A stretch of 64,000 bases of DNA from Pseudoalteromonas xiamenensis (GTDB taxonomy: Bacteria > Pseudomonadota > Gammaproteobacteria > Enterobacterales > Alteromonadaceae): the NCBI RefSeq assembly GCF_030994125.1, contig NZ_CP099917.1, forward strand, positions 2,176,001-2,240,000, given 5' to 3'. A program made the translations under genes and the position numbers. Under the pieces are notes generated by a model, which had not been told where the DNA came from, made no database searches, and saw only the letters and a list, made by a program, of their open reading frames with translations. Positions 59,522 through 64,000 of this stretch are shown here, one piece after another. Positions within the stretch are counted from its first letter, which is position 1. Each line of letters opens with the position of its first letter.

Positions 59522-59543
59522 AGGGTCAAGGCCACTTGACCCT
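59522..59543. terminator. Hairpin between smg and the zinc-finger gene
   Basis: Perfect arms AGGGTCAAG and CTTGACCCT with loop GCCA, 15 bases past the smg stop. No T-run follows, so it may act as an attenuator or mRNA stabiliser rather than a strong terminator. Confidence 0.5.
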
Positions 59544-59595
59544 GCTTAGATTGCCGCTATAGTAGGCACAATTTTGTGCCAGGCCCCGATAATTG

Positions 59596-60156
59596 ATGAG
59601 CAAAATAGATCACTCGTTGTTTAATGCTGATAGCCATGCTTTAGAAAAAGAGTATGAAGTTTGTCCTGAATGTGGTTCAGAGCTGCGGATTAAACATGGC
59701 AAAAATGGCGCATTTTTGGGTTGTGCAAATTACCCAGCTTGCAGTTATTTACGTCCTTTGCATCATCATGACGGTCACGTTATTAAAACACTTGATAGTC
59801 TTTGTCCTGAATGCCAACACCCTTTGGTAATACGAAACGGTCGCTACGGTATGTTCATAGGCTGTTCGGGTTTTCCTTCTTGTCATTACATTGCACCAGA
59901 TAGAGAAGAAGAAAATATTGAAGCTTTGCCTTCGTGCCCCAAATGCCATAAAGGTCATTTAGTTAAACGCCAAAATAAATTTGGTAAGCATTTTTATTCT
60001 TGCGACAAATTCCCAAGTTGCAAATACAGCGTCAATGACAAACCTGTCGATGGAACTTGTAGCCAATGTGGATTTGGGTTGCTGGTGGAAAAAAAACGGG
60101 CTGGAAAAATTGTGTTACAATGCCCGCAAAAGACGTGTCAGCACAAACAAGAGTAA
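59596..60156 (+). CDS. yrdD: Topoisomerase I zinc-finger-like DNA-binding protein
   Basis: A 186-residue protein made of four Cys4 topoisomerase-type zinc ribbons: CPECGSELRIKHGKNGAF, CPECQHPLVIRNGRYGMF, CPKCHKGHLVKRQNKFG and CSQCGFGLLVEKKR, each followed by a second Cys pair. It lacks the topoisomerase catalytic core. It resembles E. coli YrdD. The ATG at 59596 is preferred over TTG at 59593. Confidence 0.93.
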   Translation: MSKIDHSLFNADSHALEKEYEVCPECGSELRIKHGKNGAFLGCANYPACSYLRPLHHHDGHVIKTLDSLCPECQHPLVIRNGRYGMFIGCSGFPSCHYIAPDREEENIEALPSCPKCHKGHLVKRQNKFGKHFYSCDKFPSCKYSVNDKPVDGTCSQCGFGLLVEKKRAGKIVLQCPQKTCQHKQE

Positions 60157-60161
60157 ACACG

Positions 60162-61638
<1,477 letters not shown>

Positions 61639-61663
61639 TAAAAATAGTCACCTCGTTTGGAAC

Positions 61664-61690
61664 AAAAAAGGCGCCGAAGCGCCTTTTTTA
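61664..61690. terminator. Bidirectional terminator between hemF and the chemoreceptor gene
   Basis: AAAAAAGGCGC and GCGCCTTTTTT arms with loop CGAA. A-runs and T-runs on both sides let it serve the convergent hemF and chemoreceptor genes. Confidence 0.92.
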
Positions 61691-63298
61691 TTAGTGTAGT
61701 TTGAATCGACGTACCTGATCGTCTAGATCTCTTGCAAGCTGCAGCAACTCTTCACTTATCTGTTTACTGCCGTGTGCATCCAATAGTGAGCGTTCGGCAT
61801 TGTCTCTGATGGCCACGACACTTCGGTTGATTTCTTCAGCTGCCAAATTTTGTTGTTCTGTAGCATCCGCTATTTGCACGTTCAAATCATTGATCTCATG
61901 CATTTGGTTTGAAATGTCTTTCAGAGCTTGCGCAACTTGTTTGACTTGCATCGCGCGTTCGTCCGCTTCTTCACAAGAGGCATTCATTGCTTTAACCGTT
62001 TGAGCCGCTTCTGACTGCAACTTGTCAATTGTGCGTTTAATTTCATCGGTAGAGTCATGGGTTCGAGTTGCGAGTGTTCTCACTTCATCTGCGACCACCG
62101 CAAAACCTCGTCCTGCTTCGCCAGCGCGAGCGGCTTCAATCGCGGCATTTAAGGCAAGCAAGTTCGTTTGCTCTGCAATACTACTGATCACTTCCAGCAC
62201 CTTACCAACTTCAAGTGTTTGTGCTTGTAGTTGGCTCACTTGAGTCGCTGCGGTGCGGACATCTTGTGCTAGCTGATTGATGCTTTGCTCGGTTCGGTGT
62301 GCAACAGCCATGCTTTCTTCTGCTAAGTGGTTACTACTGTCTGATTTCTCAGACGCAAAATGCGTGGTATTTTTCACTTCAGCGGATGAGCTTTCGAGCT
62401 CGTTGATTGCCGCAGCAACTGAGTCGGTGCCTTGCTTTTGTTCTAAAATAGCGCGTTCAGTCTCATCGGCAGAGTTATAGATTTTTTCTGCACTACCGAT
62501 GAGTATGTGGGAAGACGAAGATACGTTCGCGATACTCTCCGTAAAACCGGTCATCATTTTGTTGAAGTTGTCTGCGAGACGGCCTAATTCGTCATCAACA
62601 TTGTCATCGATACGTAAACTAAGGTCTTGGTGTTGGGTTGCAAGACGCATTGTGCGACCAAGTGTCTTCAGACGCACAATAAAGATTTTCCGAAATAGGA
62701 TGCCAAGAATTACAAACGTGGTGAGGAATATGCCCGATAACAATCCACTACTTAGCCACGTATTTTGCTTAACGGTTGTGTCGATGTCATCAAGTGAATA
62801 GCTGATCCGAACGACCCCCAAGACTTGGCCTTCGGTGGCAGCGTGGCAACCTAAACAATTCGTGCCTTTGTAATCTTGCTTTGCAATCATCGGCTTCAGG
62901 TAGGTCATTACACGTTCATTTTTACGATTTTCGATGACCAATTGTTCACGGCCATTCAAGGCTTCTTGTTCGGCGTCACTAATGGCTTTCTGGTTGCTAT
63001 TGCCGGGCCCAAAAAGTTTGATCACTTGCGCGCCTCGAATAATGTGAGCATCGCGAATGTTTGGGTGGGCTCGTAACTTATTACTTAATATCTCTCGGTT
63101 AGCCATTGTACCGGTGAGCATCATGGTGTTGATTGAATCAAAGTAGTTGTCCGCCAGCAGGCGAATGCTTGATTCGACAGTTTCCTGTGCAAGCGATTGT
63201 TGTTGTCTGGAATTCGACAAAATAGATGCAATTAAGACGAGGACACCCGTCAACGCCAGTAAAGCATAAATTTTGTGTTGGATTGATTTCACGCGCAT
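61691..63298 (-). CDS. Methyl-accepting chemotaxis protein with periplasmic c-type heme motif
   Basis: A 535-residue chemoreceptor. Membrane helix 1 is at about 10-27, a periplasmic sensor at 28-183, helix 2 at 184-203, a HAMP domain to about 256, then a long signalling coiled coil. The hairpin tip is [35 protein letters not shown]. The sensor contains C148-L-G-C151-H152, a CxxCH covalent heme attachment motif (in TNCLGCHAA), so it may sense redox state or a gas ligand. No C-terminal methylation-enzyme tether pentapeptide is seen. Confidence 0.92.
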   Translation of the reverse strand: MRVKSIQHKIYALLALTGVLVLIASILSNSRQQQSLAQETVESSIRLLADNYFDSINTMMLTGTMANREILSNKLRAHPNIRDAHIIRGAQVIKLFGPGNSNQKAISDAEQEALNGREQLVIENRKNERVMTYLKPMIAKQDYKGTNCLGCHAATEGQVLGVVRISYSLDDIDTTVKQNTWLSSGLLSGIFLTTFVILGILFRKIFIVRLKTLGRTMRLATQHQDLSLRIDDNVDDELGRLADNFNKMMTGFTESIANVSSSSHILIGSAEKIYNSADETERAILEQKQGTDSVAAAINELESSSAEVKNTTHFASEKSDSSNHLAEESMAVAHRTEQSINQLAQDVRTAATQVSQLQAQTLEVGKVLEVISSIAEQTNLLALNAAIEAARAGEAGRGFAVVADEVRTLATRTHDSTDEIKRTIDKLQSEAAQTVKAMNASCEEADERAMQVKQVAQALKDISNQMHEINDLNVQIADATEQQNLAAEEINRSVVAIRDNAERSLLDAHGSKQISEELLQLARDLDDQVRRFKLH

Positions 63299-63403
63299 GG
63301 TTCTTTTTCCTTAACAAGGACGTGAATTATGCGCGTAAATCAAAAAGGAGATATTGACTCAGCGCAATAATTGCTCAGCAAACCAAGCTATACACATCAT
63401 ACT

Positions 63404-63868
63404 TTATTCTTGGTTTATCATGTGGCTTGCTAATTGGGACAAGCTGTTACGTAGTCCTTCTCGTAATAAAGGATTATCAATTTCGATATCCAATGCTTTA
63501 TTCATACAGTGCATCCATTGATCTCGCAAGGCTTTATCGATGGGAAATGGCATATGGCGCATACGTAATCTAGGGTGTCCATATTGCTCTGCGAACAGGT
63601 CGGGTCCACCGAGCCAACCGGATAAAAATTCAAAGAAGACTTGGCGAATACGGTCTAATGGAAGAGGGTGCATATCATAAAGTGGTTTTGCAAAGGCTTC
63701 CGTTTCCATTAAATCATAGAAACGATTTGCAAGGGCTCGCACCGCAGGTTCTCCGCCCATTATCTCGTAGGGCGTTCTATCTGGAGATGGAGTATCAGGT
63801 GTGCTGGCGGTGTTTGAGTTTTTGTCGCTTGCATCTTTTTGAAAGATGCGTTTAATTAACTGCTTCAT
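63404..63868 (-). CDS. Group II truncated haemoglobin
   Basis: A 154-residue 2-on-2 globin. The family block [51 protein letters not shown] (proximal His in RMRHMPF) and [12 protein letters not shown] identify trHbO. The first 35 residues are a Lys/Ser/Pro-rich extension not needed for the globin fold. The ATG at 63868 has GGAA upstream; the longer frame opens with TTG. It lies 105 bases upstream of the heme-motif chemoreceptor on the same strand and is divergent from aroE. Confidence 0.93.
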   Translation of the reverse strand: MKQLIKRIFQKDASDKNSNTASTPDTPSPDRTPYEIMGGEPAVRALANRFYDLMETEAFAKPLYDMHPLPLDRIRQVFFEFLSGWLGGPDLFAEQYGHPRLRMRHMPFPIDKALRDQWMHCMNKALDIEIDNPLLREGLRNSLSQLASHMINQE

Positions 63869-63892
63869 GATGTTCCAGAAAGTAATCAAATA

Positions 63893-64000
63893 ATGGATAA
63901 GTACGCGGTATTAGGCAACCCGATAAAACACTCAAAGTCACCGATGATCCATACGTTGTTCGCGCAACAATTAGGTGATGCACTTACTTACGAGCCAATC
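63893..64000 (+). CDS. aroE: Shikimate dehydrogenase, N-terminal part (cut by window end)
   Basis: The first 36 residues ([20 protein letters not shown], then [16 protein letters not shown]) match the substrate-binding start of AroE, which reduces 3-dehydroshikimate in aromatic amino acid synthesis. The SKSP motif binds shikimate. The gene continues beyond the window. Location after tsaC and hemF is the common gammaproteobacterial order. Confidence 0.95.
   Translation, partial: MDKYAVLGNPIKHSKSPMIHTLFAQQLGDALTYEPI

Overview
The window is a chromosomal replication-origin region of a marine gammaproteobacterium, most likely Pseudoalteromonas or a close relative in the Alteromonadales. This rests on the gene order atpIBEFHAGDC, parAB, rsmG, mnmG, origin, mioC, mnmE, yidC, yidD, rnpA, rpmH, dnaA, dnaN, recF, gyrB (as in Vibrio-type origins), the protein sequences, and the glyQS, fadBA, pepQ, yigZ, trkH, trkA, rsmB, fmt, def, dprA, smg, tsaC, hemF and aroE blocks. 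I have no database access, so the genus is an inference.

Accessory region, 1 to about 8.9 kb, all on the minus strand. A compact operon encodes an NTF2-like small protein, an HlyD-type adaptor and a C39-peptidase ABC exporter (PCAT). Downstream lies a tandem array of tiny genes too short for ordinary gene calling. At least five complete genes, plus one cut off at position 1, each encode a 13-15 residue leader ending in Gly-Gly and a 16-18 residue core. The cores are dissimilar and mostly acidic, and each gene has its own Shine-Dalgarno. A different double-glycine precursor of 48 residues sits at 6.0 kb next to a small lipoyl-like-domain protein, and a CadC/ToxR-like membrane regulator follows. 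This peptide export locus is the most unusual content here.

Core replication and energy region, 8.9 to 37 kb. This holds the complete ATP synthase operon, ParAB, rsmG and mnmG, then a very convincing oriC (20.43-20.74 kb) with three AT-rich GATC 13-mers, 14 GATC sites and several DnaA boxes, then mioC. mnmE follows, then a CadC-like TPR regulator convergent with a three-gene DsbD/TlpA-like redox operon, then yidC-yidD-rnpA-rpmH. Divergent from these is dnaA-dnaN-recF-gyrB, with a second GATC-rich, DnaA-box-containing intergenic region in front of dnaA.

Right arm, 37 to 64 kb. Here are glycyl-tRNA synthetase, a small lipoprotein, tusA, the fadBA beta-oxidation operon (minus strand), slt, pepQ, a frameshifted yigZ, and trkH followed immediately by 94-bp tandem repeats. 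Next come a hypothetical gene and a PilZ protein, the minus-strand trkA-rsmB-fmt-def cluster, and the plus-strand lysM-dprA-smg-yrdD-tsaC-hemF cluster. The end holds a chemoreceptor with a c-type heme motif beside a truncated haemoglobin, and the start of aroE.

Several starts were moved from the longest open frame to the codon with a proper Shine-Dalgarno and family-typical N-terminus (atpA, atpH, dnaA, gyrB, fadA, fadB, rsmB, def, dprA, tsaC and others).
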